NCBI GenBank assembly: GCA_964482025.1
Contig: CAYZVN010000001.1
Span: 1-64,000, forward strand
Reading direction: 5' to 3'
DNA: 64,000 nucleotides
DNA from: UBA5868 sp964482025
GTDB taxonomy: Bacteria; Pseudomonadota; Gammaproteobacteria; Pseudomonadales; Cellvibrionaceae
Position numbers and translations under genes: made by a program. Each line of letters starts with the position of its first letter. Positions within the stretch are counted from its first letter, which is position 1. The notes below the pieces were generated by a model. The model searched no databases. It saw only the letters and a list, made by a program, of their open reading frames with translations, and was not told where the DNA came from. This document shows positions 1 to 8,621 of this stretch, piece by piece.

Positions 1-28
1 GTTTGCGCACCGTTACTCAAAGGATAGT

Positions 29-901
29 TTATTTTTTGTCCACTGAGTTGAAGTAGCGGAAAAAATCGCTCTTAGGATCAATCACCACCAGATCCTCTTT
101 ACCCGAGAAGCTGTTGCGATAGGCGCTCAAAGAGCGCACGAACGCATAGAACTCGGCGTTTTCCCCAAAAGCCTCCGCATAGATTGCAGCGGCGCGAGCA
201 TCGCCTTCACCGCGCAGCTTCTCCGCTTGGCTGTAGGCATTCGCTTCGATCACTACCCGCTGCCGGTCGGCTTCCGCGCGGATAATCTCCGCCTGCTCGT
301 TACCTATGGCGCGATGCTCTTTGGCTTCACGCTCGCGCTCAGCACTCATGCGTTTGAAGACCTGCTCGCTGACTTCATCCGGCAAATCGATTTTCTTGAC
401 CCGCACATCGATTACCTCAACGCCCATGCTCTCCACCGCGATCTGGTTCAATTGATCCCGCAGATCGGTCATCAACTGGTCGCGTTCGCCACTGACCACC
501 TCCTGCAGAGATCGGGTGGCAAACTCGTTGCGCAGCCCTTCATTGATACGCTGCGCCAGCAAGCGCTCTGCGCGCTCTTGCTCACCGCTGGTGGCGGTGT
601 AGTAACGCGTAACGTCAACAATACGCCACTTCGCATAAGAGTCGACTTCAGTACTTTTCTTCTCCACCGTCAAAAAACGCTCCGCGCGAGCTTCGAGCGT
701 CAGAATTCGGCTATCGAAACGCCGCACCTGGTCGATAAACGGCCACTTAAAGTGCAGGCCAGTACTGACGTCGGGATTGACGACCTTACCAAAGCGCAGC
801 AGCACGGCGCGCTCGATTTCAGTGATTATGTAGACTGACTGCGCGCCGAGGAAAACCGCGAACACGAGTACCGCAAGGCTCAACATAGCTCTCGGTGACA
901 T
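29..901 (-). CDS. hflC: HflC, membrane regulator subunit of the HflKC-FtsH complex
   Basis: Band 7/SPFH-family protein of 290 residues, close to the usual HflC length. With HflK it forms a large inner-membrane assembly on the periplasmic side that surrounds and modulates the FtsH protease. An N-terminal membrane anchor (about residues 5-25) is followed by the SPFH core (ERAVLLRFGKV, then the VRRFDSRILTLE region) and a charged helical part (EREREAKEHRAIGNEQAE) typical of stomatins. Its ATG overlaps the hflK stop by one base (TAATG), so translation is probably coupled. It is the last gene of the nnr-to-hflC superoperon visible here. Only 28 bases lie beyond it before the window edge and no terminator is seen there. 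Identification rests on family sequence plus the hflK-hflC order. Confidence 0.95.
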   Translation of the reverse strand: MSPRAMLSLAVLVFAVFLGAQSVYIITEIERAVLLRFGKVVNPDVSTGLHFKWPFIDQVRRFDSRILTLEARAERFLTVEKKSTEVDSYAKWRIVDVTRYYTATSGEQERAERLLAQRINEGLRNEFATRSLQEVVSGERDQLMTDLRDQLNQIAVESMGVEVIDVRVKKIDLPDEVSEQVFKRMSAEREREAKEHRAIGNEQAEIIRAEADRQRVVIEANAYSQAEKLRGEGDARAAAIYAEAFGENAEFYAFVRSLSAYRNSFSGKEDLVVIDPKSDFFRYFNSVDKK

Positions 902-2082
902 TAGCGACCCTCCCGACGGCGCAGGTTGTTATTGGATGACGAGTTTCCGGTCTGAAGGCGCTCGGCAACGCGCGCGGCAAGTTCGTCCAGATCCGCTGGA
1001 GCCGTGGTCACTGTGGTGCGGCGATTAGCGGCACGAGTGCTATTCTCGGTTAGCTTATCGAGCGGCAGATACATCATGTTGTTGCCGCCCTCCACATCGA
1101 CTAACACTTTGGAAGCATTGGTCAGCACTTCCTCCATCGACTCCAAATACAAGCGCTCCCGCATTACCGCCGGGGCCTTGCGATATTCCTCCAACAGCGC
1201 GGTAAAACGCGCAGTCTCACCCTCTGCCTGGGCGACTACCTGATCGCGATATCCACTTGCCTCTTCCACCATGCGCTGGGCACGGCCGCGGGCACGAGGA
1301 ATGACATCGTTCGCGTAACCCTGAGCTTCGTTTTTATAACGCTCCTCGTCTTCGCGCGCTTTAATCACATCGTCAAACGCCCACTGAACTTCTTTCGGCG
1401 GGTTAGTCTCTTCGATATTGACCTTCTGCACGTTGATACCCGTGGTGTACATATCCAAGTAGGACTGAAGGCGATCCTCTACTTCTATCGCAATCCGGCT
1501 TCGGCCTTCAGTCAGCACTTCGTGCATCACCGTGGAACCCACTACATGGCGCAGCGCTGAGAAAGACGCCTGCTGCAGGCTCTGCTCGGGATTTTTGGTA
1601 TTGAGAACAAAATCCCGAGCACTGTCGATGCTGAACTGCACCGAGAGCTTAATATCGACGATATTCAGATCTTTCGTCAGCATCTGCTCCTTGGTACTCC
1701 AGCTGCGCACCTGAGTGACGTTCACTGTAAATACTTTATCGAGAAACGGCGGGTTCCAGCGGAAACCCGGGCCGCGGGCTTCTTTGAATTCGCCAAAGCG
1801 CAAAACGACAGCGCGCTCCTGCTCGTTGACTATGCCAATACCCTGGACGAAATAAAACAGCGCGAGGATTACCGCGACAACGCCGATGACAAAGGCGGTA
1901 GATGCCCCGCCGCCGCTGCCCGACGAGCCTCCTCTACCACCGCCGCCACCGCCTAAAAAGCGGCCGGTGAATTTGCGTATAATTTCGTCAAGGTCCGGTG
2001 GCCCGTCATTTTTACCACCGTTATTGCGATTACGATTCCCCCAGGGATCGTTATTGTTGTTACCCGGTTCATTCCAGGCCAT
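901..2082 (-). CDS. hflK: HflK, membrane regulator subunit of the HflKC-FtsH complex
   Basis: SPFH/band 7 protein of 393 residues, partner of HflC. The N-terminus is the characteristic Asn/Gly-rich cytoplasmic tail (MAWNEPGNNNNDPWG) with a long glycine-serine run at about residues 43-60. One membrane segment follows (about 63-82), then the SPFH domain beginning NEQERAVVLRFGEF and a charged coiled region. The C-terminus is polar and Asn-rich. It is separated from hflX by 121 bp that hold no recognisable gene or strong terminator, so the hfq-hflX-hflK-hflC order of E. coli and Pseudomonas is preserved and read-through is plausible. The start is the ATG preceded by a GGAG-type site (minus-strand AACGGAGCAATCCT). 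Confidence 0.95.
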   Translation of the reverse strand: MAWNEPGNNNNDPWGNRNRNNGGKNDGPPDLDEIIRKFTGRFLGGGGGGRGGSSGSGGGASTAFVIGVVAVILALFYFVQGIGIVNEQERAVVLRFGEFKEARGPGFRWNPPFLDKVFTVNVTQVRSWSTKEQMLTKDLNIVDIKLSVQFSIDSARDFVLNTKNPEQSLQQASFSALRHVVGSTVMHEVLTEGRSRIAIEVEDRLQSYLDMYTTGINVQKVNIEETNPPKEVQWAFDDVIKAREDEERYKNEAQGYANDVIPRARGRAQRMVEEASGYRDQVVAQAEGETARFTALLEEYRKAPAVMRERLYLESMEEVLTNASKVLVDVEGGNNMMYLPLDKLTENSTRAANRRTTVTTAPADLDELAARVAERLQTGNSSSNNNLRRREGR

Positions 2083-2203
2083 AGGATTGCTCCGTTAAGC
2101 ACTTTTAAGAGTGGATGAGTAAAAAAGCCGGCATTTTATGACATGTGGCGTGACGAAAACACCTTAGCGGCGTGCTTTGGCGTCCGTTTTAGGCATAAGC
2201 GGT

Positions 2204-3505
2204 TCAAGCGGCATTGGTTAGCCACTGAAGATCGCTGCGATTAACTGTCTCGGCGGCTAGAATTTTATTGAGATCCGTTTCCGGTAGGCGCAGCAACAAG
2301 ACGCAACTGCCATCATCCTGATAGTGCTCCTCTATTACGGCGTTGGCTCGATGAAACCGCGCACGCAAACTGCCCATCTCGCTGCCAAGCAAAACCTGGC
2401 CTTCGAACATATTTGCGCCCAACAGTTCGACCAGCGCTTGGCGCAATGCGTCCAACCCCACTTTATTGCGTGCCGAAATCCACACCGCCACGGGCCGCCC
2501 CTGTTGGTCCCGATCGATTCGTGGCGGCATATCTTCCAGCAAATCGGTTTTGTTATAAACACAAAGCTGCGGAATTTGATCAGCGCCGATCTCTACCAGC
2601 ACTTCTTGAACCTGCTCCATATTGCGCTGGCGCTCTTCCGAAGCCGCATCGACAACATGCAGCAACAGGTCAGAGTTCACCGCCTCTTCCAAAGTCGCGC
2701 GAAACGCCTCCACCAGGCGGTGGGGAAGATGGCTGATAAACCCTACTGTGTCGGCCAATACTGCAGGGCCAACACGGTCGAGCTCGATGCGGCGCATCGT
2801 CGGGTCCAAGGTCGCGAAAAGCTGATCCTGAACATAGACGTCCGCTTCCGTCATCACATTAAACAAAGTGGATTTACCGGCGTTGGTGTAACCCACCAGC
2901 GAAACCGTGGGAATGTCAGCGCGGGTGCGAGCGCGGCGCCCTTGACTCCGTTGCCGCCGTACCTTTTCCAAGCGCTTTGCAATGCTTTTAATGCGCGCGC
3001 GCAACAAGCGCCGGTCGGTTTCCAGCTGGGTTTCCCCAGGGCCGCGTAAACCGATGCCCCCTTTTTGCCGCTCCAAGTGCGTCCAGCCGCGAATCAAACG
3101 AGTGGACATGTGATGAAGCTGCGCCAGCTCAACCTGTAATTTACCCTCGTGAGTGCGCGCGCGTTGAGCAAAAATATCCAGAATCAGTCCGGTGCGATCC
3201 AGAACCCGGCATTTCAGCTCTTTTTCCAGATTGCGCTCCTGGCTGGGGGATAGCACGTGATTGAAAATCACGAGCTCGGCCTTGTGTTCATCAACAAGGC
3301 TCCGCAGCTCTTCGAGCTTTCCCGTACCGATAAAATATTTAGCATTCGGTGCCGCGCGGGCACCGGTCAGGAAGGCGACAGGATCACCTCCTGCCGAAAG
3401 GACTAGTTCTTCAAATTCACGCGGGTCGTCGGCTTCGTCCGATTGCGTAAGCTCCATGTGAACCAGAACGGCAAGTTCACCGGAGGAGGGGCGATCAAAA
3501 AACAA
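2204..3505 (-). CDS. hflX: GTPase HflX, ribosome-associated
   Basis: HflX-family GTPase of 433 residues. In this family the protein binds the 50S subunit and splits stalled or heat-damaged 70S ribosomes. Visible parts are the N-terminal HflX domain with the glycine-rich GIGLRGPGETQLE motif (about 150-162), a basic linker, and the GTPase domain with G1 at G205-S212 (GYTNAGKS), G3 DTVGF and G4 NKTD. The reading frame opens with TTG at 3505; this is preferred because the minus-strand sequence GAGGTAGATA precedes it as a good ribosome-binding site and the resulting MFFDRP start matches the family. It follows hfq by 11 bases, so the two are surely co-transcribed. Confidence 0.95.
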   Translation of the reverse strand: MFFDRPSSGELAVLVHMELTQSDEADDPREFEELVLSAGGDPVAFLTGARAAPNAKYFIGTGKLEELRSLVDEHKAELVIFNHVLSPSQERNLEKELKCRVLDRTGLILDIFAQRARTHEGKLQVELAQLHHMSTRLIRGWTHLERQKGGIGLRGPGETQLETDRRLLRARIKSIAKRLEKVRRQRSQGRRARTRADIPTVSLVGYTNAGKSTLFNVMTEADVYVQDQLFATLDPTMRRIELDRVGPAVLADTVGFISHLPHRLVEAFRATLEEAVNSDLLLHVVDAASEERQRNMEQVQEVLVEIGADQIPQLCVYNKTDLLEDMPPRIDRDQQGRPVAVWISARNKVGLDALRQALVELLGANMFEGQVLLGSEMGSLRARFHRANAVIEEHYQDDGSCVLLLRLPETDLNKILAAETVNRSDLQWLTNAA

Positions 3506-3516
3506 TATCTACCTCG

Positions 3517-3780
3517 TTACGCTTCGCTCTCATTGTCTTCACCGGCCGCGGCCTCAGGATTCAGCATAGGCACTCGCACCGGGCGCGATGGCACAACGGT
3601 GGAAATTGCATGCTTATAAACCATCTGGCTGACAGTATTTTTCAGCAGCACGACAAACTGGTCGAAAGATTCGACCTGCCCCTGCAATTTAATGCCGTTG
3701 ACAAGATAGATGGAGACCGGAATACGTTCTTTGCGCAGAACATTGAGATAAGGGTCTTGTAAGCTGTGCCCTTTTGACAT
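3517..3780 (-). CDS. hfq: RNA chaperone Hfq
   Basis: Sm-like RNA chaperone of 87 residues that pairs small RNAs with mRNAs as a hexamer. Conserved landmarks fall at the same numbering as in E. coli: Q8 and D9 on the proximal face, FDQF at 39-42 and the Y55-K56-H57 signature of the Sm2 motif. The C-terminal tail is short and acidic (EAAAGEDNESEA), as in Pseudomonas rather than the long tail of enterobacteria. The strong site AGGAGAATAACC immediately precedes the ATG. It sits between miaA and hflX, the classical arrangement. Hfq abundance implies small-RNA regulation in this organism, although no Hfq-dependent sRNA was identified in the window. Confidence 0.98.
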   Translation of the reverse strand: MSKGHSLQDPYLNVLRKERIPVSIYLVNGIKLQGQVESFDQFVVLLKNTVSQMVYKHAISTVVPSRPVRVPMLNPEAAAGEDNESEA

Positions 3781-3925
3781 GGTTATTCTCCTAGTCAGGA
3801 TTAATTTTTTGATTTATTTAGGCGCATTGTCGCGCTGAAAATTAAGTTGCTATCCGCATCGGCGTAAGCAATCGAGCGTTTCAACAGACACAAAACAACA
3901 CCCTAAAGTTCAGGGGTGGCCGCCA
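3781..3925 (-). promoter_or_regulatory. miaA-hfq intergenic region
   Basis: This 145-bp gap contains the hfq ribosome-binding site and, next to the miaA stop, a weak minus-strand hairpin (CACCC...GGGTG, 10-base loop) followed by a T-rich stretch (TTGTTTTGTG). It may attenuate read-through from miaA. In E. coli hfq also has promoters in and upstream of miaA; I could not pick a convincing -35/-10 pair here. Confidence 0.3.
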
Positions 3926-4882
3926 TTATATGGCTCTTTGCTCCACAATATTCAAGGTCTGGCGGAAAATTTCCTCCGACGTCAGCACTTTACCCTCAAC
4001 CCCCTGAATATTTACCCAGCTCAAACCATGCCAACCGCGCAGCCAGGTCAATTGACGCTTAGCGAGCTGGCGGGTAGCGGCGATGCCCCGTTCGCGCATA
4101 GTTGCCAGGTCGCACTCGCCGCTCAAGTACTGCCACACTTGGCGGTAACCCACGGCGCGCATGGACGGCATACCCTCATGCAAATCTCCGCGACCGCGCA
4201 AAGCCGCTACTTCTTCAATAAAGCCCAGTTCCAGCATTTTGTCGAATCGCGTTTCGATTCTCTGGTGCAGCAAACTGCGCTCTTGTGGTGCAACCGCAAT
4301 CTGAATCCAATTGTACGCGTCCTGCACACCACCGCTGCCGCCGGTCTGCCACGCGCTCATGGGCTTACCCGAGACGCGAAACACTTCCAATGCCCGGCAG
4401 ATACGTTGCGAATGGTTGGGATGCAGTCGCGCGGCGCTGAGGGGGTCAACCTTAGCCAGCTCCGCATGCATCGCCGGCCAACCGCGCTCAGCCGCTGCGG
4501 ATTCTATGGCGGCACGAATGGTGGGATCGGCAGGCGGCATAGGAGAAAGCCCTTCGAGCAATGCCTTAAAGTACAGCATGGTGCCGCCAACCAGCAGCGG
4601 TGTACGCCCGGCGGCCACAATCTCCGCCATCGCGCTTTTGGCGTCGCGAACAAAGTCGGCGGCAGAATAAGTGTCAGTCGGGTCGCAGATATCGATCAGC
4701 CGGTGCGGGGCGCGGCGCAGCTCTTGCGCCGATGGTTTGGCAGTCCCTATATCCATTCCGCGATAGATCAGCGCCGAATCGACACTGATAATATCGGCGT
4801 TGAGATGTTGGTGGAGGGCAATGGCGAGATCGGTCTTGCCAGCTGCGGTCGGGCCCATCACGGCGACGGCGAGAGGTTTCAC
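3926..4882 (-). CDS. miaA: tRNA dimethylallyltransferase MiaA
   Basis: Transfers a dimethylallyl group to N6 of A37 in tRNAs reading UNN codons, the first step to ms2i6A. The protein has 318 residues, normal for the family. The P-loop GPTAAGKT lies at residues 10-17, followed by the conserved DSALIYRGMDIGTAKP segment that binds substrate and the later GVGYRQVW-like stretch (RAVGYRQVWQYL) near the tRNA-binding part. The start is GTG at 4882, only 3 bases after the mutL stop, so translation is probably coupled to mutL. Upstream of hfq, as in most gammaproteobacteria. Confidence 0.96.
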   Translation of the reverse strand: MKPLAVAVMGPTAAGKTDLAIALHQHLNADIISVDSALIYRGMDIGTAKPSAQELRRAPHRLIDICDPTDTYSAADFVRDAKSAMAEIVAAGRTPLLVGGTMLYFKALLEGLSPMPPADPTIRAAIESAAAERGWPAMHAELAKVDPLSAARLHPNHSQRICRALEVFRVSGKPMSAWQTGGSGGVQDAYNWIQIAVAPQERSLLHQRIETRFDKMLELGFIEEVAALRGRGDLHEGMPSMRAVGYRQVWQYLSGECDLATMRERGIAATRQLAKRQLTWLRGWHGLSWVNIQGVEGKVLTSEEIFRQTLNIVEQRAI

Positions 4883-4885
4883 GCT

Positions 4886-6706
4886 TCACTGCCCCCGCAT
4901 AAACAAACTGTCCAACTGCGCCAGGCTCAAAGGTACCCATGTGGGACGGCCGTGATTGCACTGGCCACTGCGCTCGGTCGCTTCCATATCGCGCAGCAAG
5001 GCATTCATTTCGGGAATGGTTAATTTGCGGTTCGCGCGGACACTGCCGTGACACGCCATAGTGCCTAATACATTGTTCATTTCATCTTTAATGCGCTGGC
5101 TCTGGCCGTGCTCAATCAGATCGGCAAGTACGTCGCGCACCAAGGTTTCCACATCGGCGCGATGCAGCAATACCGGTATCTGGCGCACCAGCAACGTCTC
5201 CGGCCCCATACGCTCAAGCGCAAAACCCAACTGGGTAAAGGCCTCCAGGTGAGCTTCTGCATAGCTCGCCTCTTTTTCACTCACCGCCAACGACTGCGGC
5301 ACCAGCAACGGCTGCGACTGTATGCCGCTGACATCATACTGACACTTCATGCGTTCATACGTGATGCGCTCGTGCGCCGCATGCATATCCACCAAAATCA
5401 AACCCTGGTCGTTTTCCGCCAGTATGTAGATGCCTTTGAGCTGAGCCAGCGCAAACCCTAAGGGCGGCGCTTGCTCCTCCTCTGTCGCGGTCAGCGGAGC
5501 CGCCGCCAGCGGGGCGAGCGGCGTGGTCAGCCGCTGATAGGTCTGCATTTGTTCGGCCACCGAAAATTCTGGCGAGGCCGCGGGCACAGGTCGCTGCGAA
5601 GAAAAATTAAAGGGCGTCTGGCGCGGCTCGGCCGAAGGCTGAGGGGCTGGGGCCGGCATTAGTCGGGACATGGGCGCGCTGACACCGACCGCAGACGCCT
5701 GGGGACGCACATCCGCCAACGCTTTATGTAACGAGCGGAAAATAAAATCATGGACCAAACGGGAGTCGCGAAAGCGCACTTCGTGTTTGGTCGGGTGCAC
5801 GTTGACATCCACGGATGCCGGGTCAATGGTCAAATACAGTACGTAGGCCGGGTGGCGACCGTGATACAGCACGTCCTGATAGGCTTGGCGCACCGCATGA
5901 GTAACGAGTTTGTCGCGGATCGAGCGGAAGTTGACGTAAAAATGCTGCAGATCGGCCTGACTGCGAGAAAAGGTCGGCAGCGCCACCCACCCCCATAGGC
6001 GCAAACCGGCGCGCTCGAAGTCCACATAGACCGCACTTTCCATGAATGCAGGCCCGCAAATCTGCGCCACCCGCCGCTCCTGCTCGGGCTGACTCTGGGC
6101 GGGGCGCCAGGAGTGCACAACTCGGTTGTTGTTTTTTAAGGAAAAGCCGGCGGCAAAGTTGGCTAACGCCAGGCGCTTCACCACCTCCTCAATGCGCGCA
6201 TACTCGGTGGCCTCTGTGCGCAAGAATTTGCGCCTTGCGGGGGTGTTGAAAAAGAGATCACGCACCTCCACCGTCGTGCCCGCCGGATGCGCAGCCGGGC
6301 TGACTTCCGCTGCCATATCGCGCCCCTCCACCTTAACGGCCCAAGCGCAGTCCTGCTCGGCGGTATTGCTGATGAGCTGCAGTCGCGATACGGAGCTGAT
6401 ACTCGCTAAGGCCTCCCCGCGAAAGCCCAGAGTAGCCACGGCTTCCAAATCATCCAGATCGCGAATTTTACTGGTGGCATGGCGAGATAACGCCAAGTGC
6501 AGATCATCCCGGCTAATGCCGGAGCCGTTGTCGCGGACGCGCATAAGTTTGACGCCGCCGGCCTCCACCTCGACCTCCAGTTGCGCAGCGCCAGCATCAA
6601 GGCTGTTTTCCAGCAGTTCTTTAATGACAGAAGCAGGACGTTCGACCACCTCTCCGGCGGCTATCTGGTTGGAGAGGCGGGGACTGAGCAGTTGAATCTT
6701 CGGCAT
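4886..6706 (-). CDS. mutL: DNA mismatch repair protein MutL
   Basis: Coordinates mismatch repair by linking MutS recognition to strand incision. The 606-residue protein has an N-terminal GHKL ATPase (ELLENSLDAGA with the catalytic Glu, DNGSGI, GFRGEALASI), a proline/alanine-rich linker (about 345-420) and a C-terminal dimerisation domain. That domain carries DMHAAHERITYE, matching the D-x-H-A-x2-E-x4-E endonuclease signature, plus CHGSVR and CNHGRPTW metal-site motifs. This suggests an incising MutL of the MutH-independent type, as described for Pseudomonas, rather than the nuclease-less E. coli form. It lies 63 bp after amiB and 3 bp before miaA. Confidence 0.97.
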   Translation of the reverse strand: MPKIQLLSPRLSNQIAAGEVVERPASVIKELLENSLDAGAAQLEVEVEAGGVKLMRVRDNGSGISRDDLHLALSRHATSKIRDLDDLEAVATLGFRGEALASISSVSRLQLISNTAEQDCAWAVKVEGRDMAAEVSPAAHPAGTTVEVRDLFFNTPARRKFLRTEATEYARIEEVVKRLALANFAAGFSLKNNNRVVHSWRPAQSQPEQERRVAQICGPAFMESAVYVDFERAGLRLWGWVALPTFSRSQADLQHFYVNFRSIRDKLVTHAVRQAYQDVLYHGRHPAYVLYLTIDPASVDVNVHPTKHEVRFRDSRLVHDFIFRSLHKALADVRPQASAVGVSAPMSRLMPAPAPQPSAEPRQTPFNFSSQRPVPAASPEFSVAEQMQTYQRLTTPLAPLAAAPLTATEEEQAPPLGFALAQLKGIYILAENDQGLILVDMHAAHERITYERMKCQYDVSGIQSQPLLVPQSLAVSEKEASYAEAHLEAFTQLGFALERMGPETLLVRQIPVLLHRADVETLVRDVLADLIEHGQSQRIKDEMNNVLGTMACHGSVRANRKLTIPEMNALLRDMEATERSGQCNHGRPTWVPLSLAQLDSLFMRGQ

Positions 6707-6769
6707 AGAGACCCGGGGTAAAAAGGATCATTGTCCCGCCGGCCTTCGAGGGGTGCAAGTCCAAGCGGC

Positions 6770-8134
6770 TCAGCCGGCGGGAATCACCAGTTTCTGGCCC
6801 ACCCGAATCACCGCAGAGGCTTGCAGACCATTGTGCTCTAGCAGCTTGGTAAGACTGACATTGTGGCGCTTCGCAATGTCCGAGAGCGTGTCGCCCCGCG
6901 CAATAGTGTAGTGCTGCTGCGAGCCGCCTCCTCGCGCCTTGGTCCAGGCGATATAGGAGCCAGGCGGCGGCACATCGTAAAAATAATCTTTAATGCCTCT
7001 GAAAATCGCCTCGGCGAGGAATCGACGGTGGCTCGGAGTATTGAGTTTTTGCGCCTCTTGCGGATTGGAGATGAAGCCCGTCTCCACCAGGATCGAAGGC
7101 ACGTCGGGGGACTTGAGCACCGCAAAGCCCGCCTGCTCCACCTGTTTTTTGTGCAGCTTGGTGATCTTGCCCATTTCGCGCAGCACCCGGTCACCCACCT
7201 GCAGGCTGTTGGTCAGCGTCGCGGTCATCGACAGATCCACCAACACCCCCGCGAGCACATTGTCGACGTCGCTTAAGCTGACGCCGCCCACGCCACCGAT
7301 CAAGTCGGCTTCATTTTCTTTCTGCGCTAGGAAACGGGCCGATTCACTGGTGGCGCCGCTGCGGGACAGCGCAAATACCGAAGCGCCGCTGGCTTGAGGG
7401 TTTTTGAAGGCGTCCGCATGCACAGAGACAAACAAGTCGGCGCGCAGTTGGCGCGCCTTGTCGCGACGGGTGTGGAGCGGAATGTAGTAATCCCCAGTGC
7501 GCACCAAATGGGCTTTGTAGCCGGGCTCGCGATTGATCATATCCACCAGCTGCTGACTGATCGCCAGCACCACTGCCTTCTCCATAATGCGACCCGGCCC
7601 CACAGCGCCCGGATCTTCACCTCCATGGCCGGCGTCTACCGCGATGATAATGTCGCGCTTTTCAGGGATCAGATCCGCCAAATCCTGTGCCACTCGATCA
7701 GGCCGGCCGGTGGTCGGTGCCGAGGCCGCGGCTGCAGCCGCAGGCGCATCTTTGTCGAATAGGTCCACCACCAGGCGGTCGGCTTTGTCGCCATGCTTTG
7801 GCAAAACAAAACTGCGCGGTGTGACGCTTGCGCTAATGTCCAGCACCACGCGCAGACCACCAGATCTGTCACCGTAGCGCACGCCGGTCACTGGCGTATT
7901 CGCCAAGGCAGGCTTTTCGAGATTGGCCGCCACTGTCGCTTTATCGACATCGATGACCACCCGAGAGGGACCGTCGAGGGTAAACATTTTATGGGAGACC
8001 GGCGCACTGAGATCAAACACCAGCCGCGTACTATCCGGCGCTCGCCAAACTCGCACTCCCTCAATTCGCGCCTGAGCCGCCCAAGACGTTTGTGCAAGCC
8101 AAATTAATAGAATCCCCACTGCCGCGCGTAACAT
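6770..8134 (-). CDS. amiB: N-acetylmuramoyl-L-alanine amidase (AmiB/AmiC type) with LysM
   Basis: Periplasmic zinc amidase that cuts the peptide from the glycan strand during daughter-cell separation. From the chosen ATG it has 454 residues: a signal peptide (LRAAVGILLIWLAQTSWA), an AMIN domain (about 25-125) that targets septal peptidoglycan, an Amidase_3 domain with zinc ligands in DAGHGGEDPG, the EKAVV helix and VSVHADAF, the catalytic Glu in ILVETGFISN, and a C-terminal LysM (YTIARGDTLSDIAKRHNVS). ATG at 8134 is chosen because AGGAGAGGAAGCGA precedes it; an upstream TTG at 8161 would overlap tsaE and spoil the signal peptide. The gene order tsaE-amiB-mutL matches E. coli amiB. Confidence 0.94.
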   Translation of the reverse strand: MLRAAVGILLIWLAQTSWAAQARIEGVRVWRAPDSTRLVFDLSAPVSHKMFTLDGPSRVVIDVDKATVAANLEKPALANTPVTGVRYGDRSGGLRVVLDISASVTPRSFVLPKHGDKADRLVVDLFDKDAPAAAAAASAPTTGRPDRVAQDLADLIPEKRDIIIAVDAGHGGEDPGAVGPGRIMEKAVVLAISQQLVDMINREPGYKAHLVRTGDYYIPLHTRRDKARQLRADLFVSVHADAFKNPQASGASVFALSRSGATSESARFLAQKENEADLIGGVGGVSLSDVDNVLAGVLVDLSMTATLTNSLQVGDRVLREMGKITKLHKKQVEQAGFAVLKSPDVPSILVETGFISNPQEAQKLNTPSHRRFLAEAIFRGIKDYFYDVPPPGSYIAWTKARGGGSQQHYTIARGDTLSDIAKRHNVSLTKLLEHNGLQASAVIRVGQKLVIPAG

Positions 8135-8147
8135 TCGCTTCCTCTCC

Positions 8148-8621
8148 TTATGATCGAGCAATCAATGACTGCATGATGGCGTCACCCCGGACACTGGACG
8201 ATTGCAGACGCGCGAGCCGTCCGGTACCACTTACCGTCAACTCGATCGCCAAGTCCGGCTTTGGCAAAACACCCGCACCACGGTTCGGCCATTCCACGAT
8301 GCACAGATTTTGCTCTAAAAAATAGTCTCTTATGCCCATGTATTCCAGTTCTTCCGGGTCGCCCAAGCGATATAGGTCGAAGTGAAACACCCTGATTCCC
8401 GCCAGTTCATAGGGTTCCACCAGGGTATAAGTCGGGCTTTTCACCGCCCCCTCGTGCCCTAATCTGTGCAACAGGCCCCGCGTCAAAGTCGTCTTACCCG
8501 CGCCCAGGGTACCCTCAAGAAAGACAACGCCGCCTGAACGTAACAACTCGGCGAGGCGGGCGCCCAAGCCTTCTGTCGCCAAAGTGTCTGTCAACTGGAA
8601 GCTTAGGTTAGCGAGCGTCAT
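8148..8621 (-). CDS. tsaE: tRNA threonylcarbamoyladenosine biosynthesis ATPase TsaE
   Basis: Small P-loop ATPase (157 residues) required with TsaB and TsaD to make t6A37 in tRNAs decoding ANN codons. Walker A is GTLGAGKT at 37-44; the following SPTYTLVEPY and HFDLYRLGDPEELEYMG segments are the family signature. Its ATG overlaps the stop of nnr by 4 bases (ATGA), indicating translational coupling. tsaB and tsaD are not in the window. Confidence 0.95.
   Translation of the reverse strand: MTLANLSFQLTDTLATEGLGARLAELLRSGGVVFLEGTLGAGKTTLTRGLLHRLGHEGAVKSPTYTLVEPYELAGIRVFHFDLYRLGDPEELEYMGIRDYFLEQNLCIVEWPNRGAGVLPKPDLAIELTVSGTGRLARLQSSSVRGDAIMQSLIARS

Noticed and set aside
1920..1960. Short GC-rich repeat in hflK
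   Set aside because: It simply encodes the glycine-rich linker typical of HflK.
3938..5023. A 361-codon open frame antisense to miaA and mutL
   Set aside because: The minus strand carries conserved MiaA and MutL; the plus-strand product is low-complexity and His/Arg-rich, typical of a shadow.
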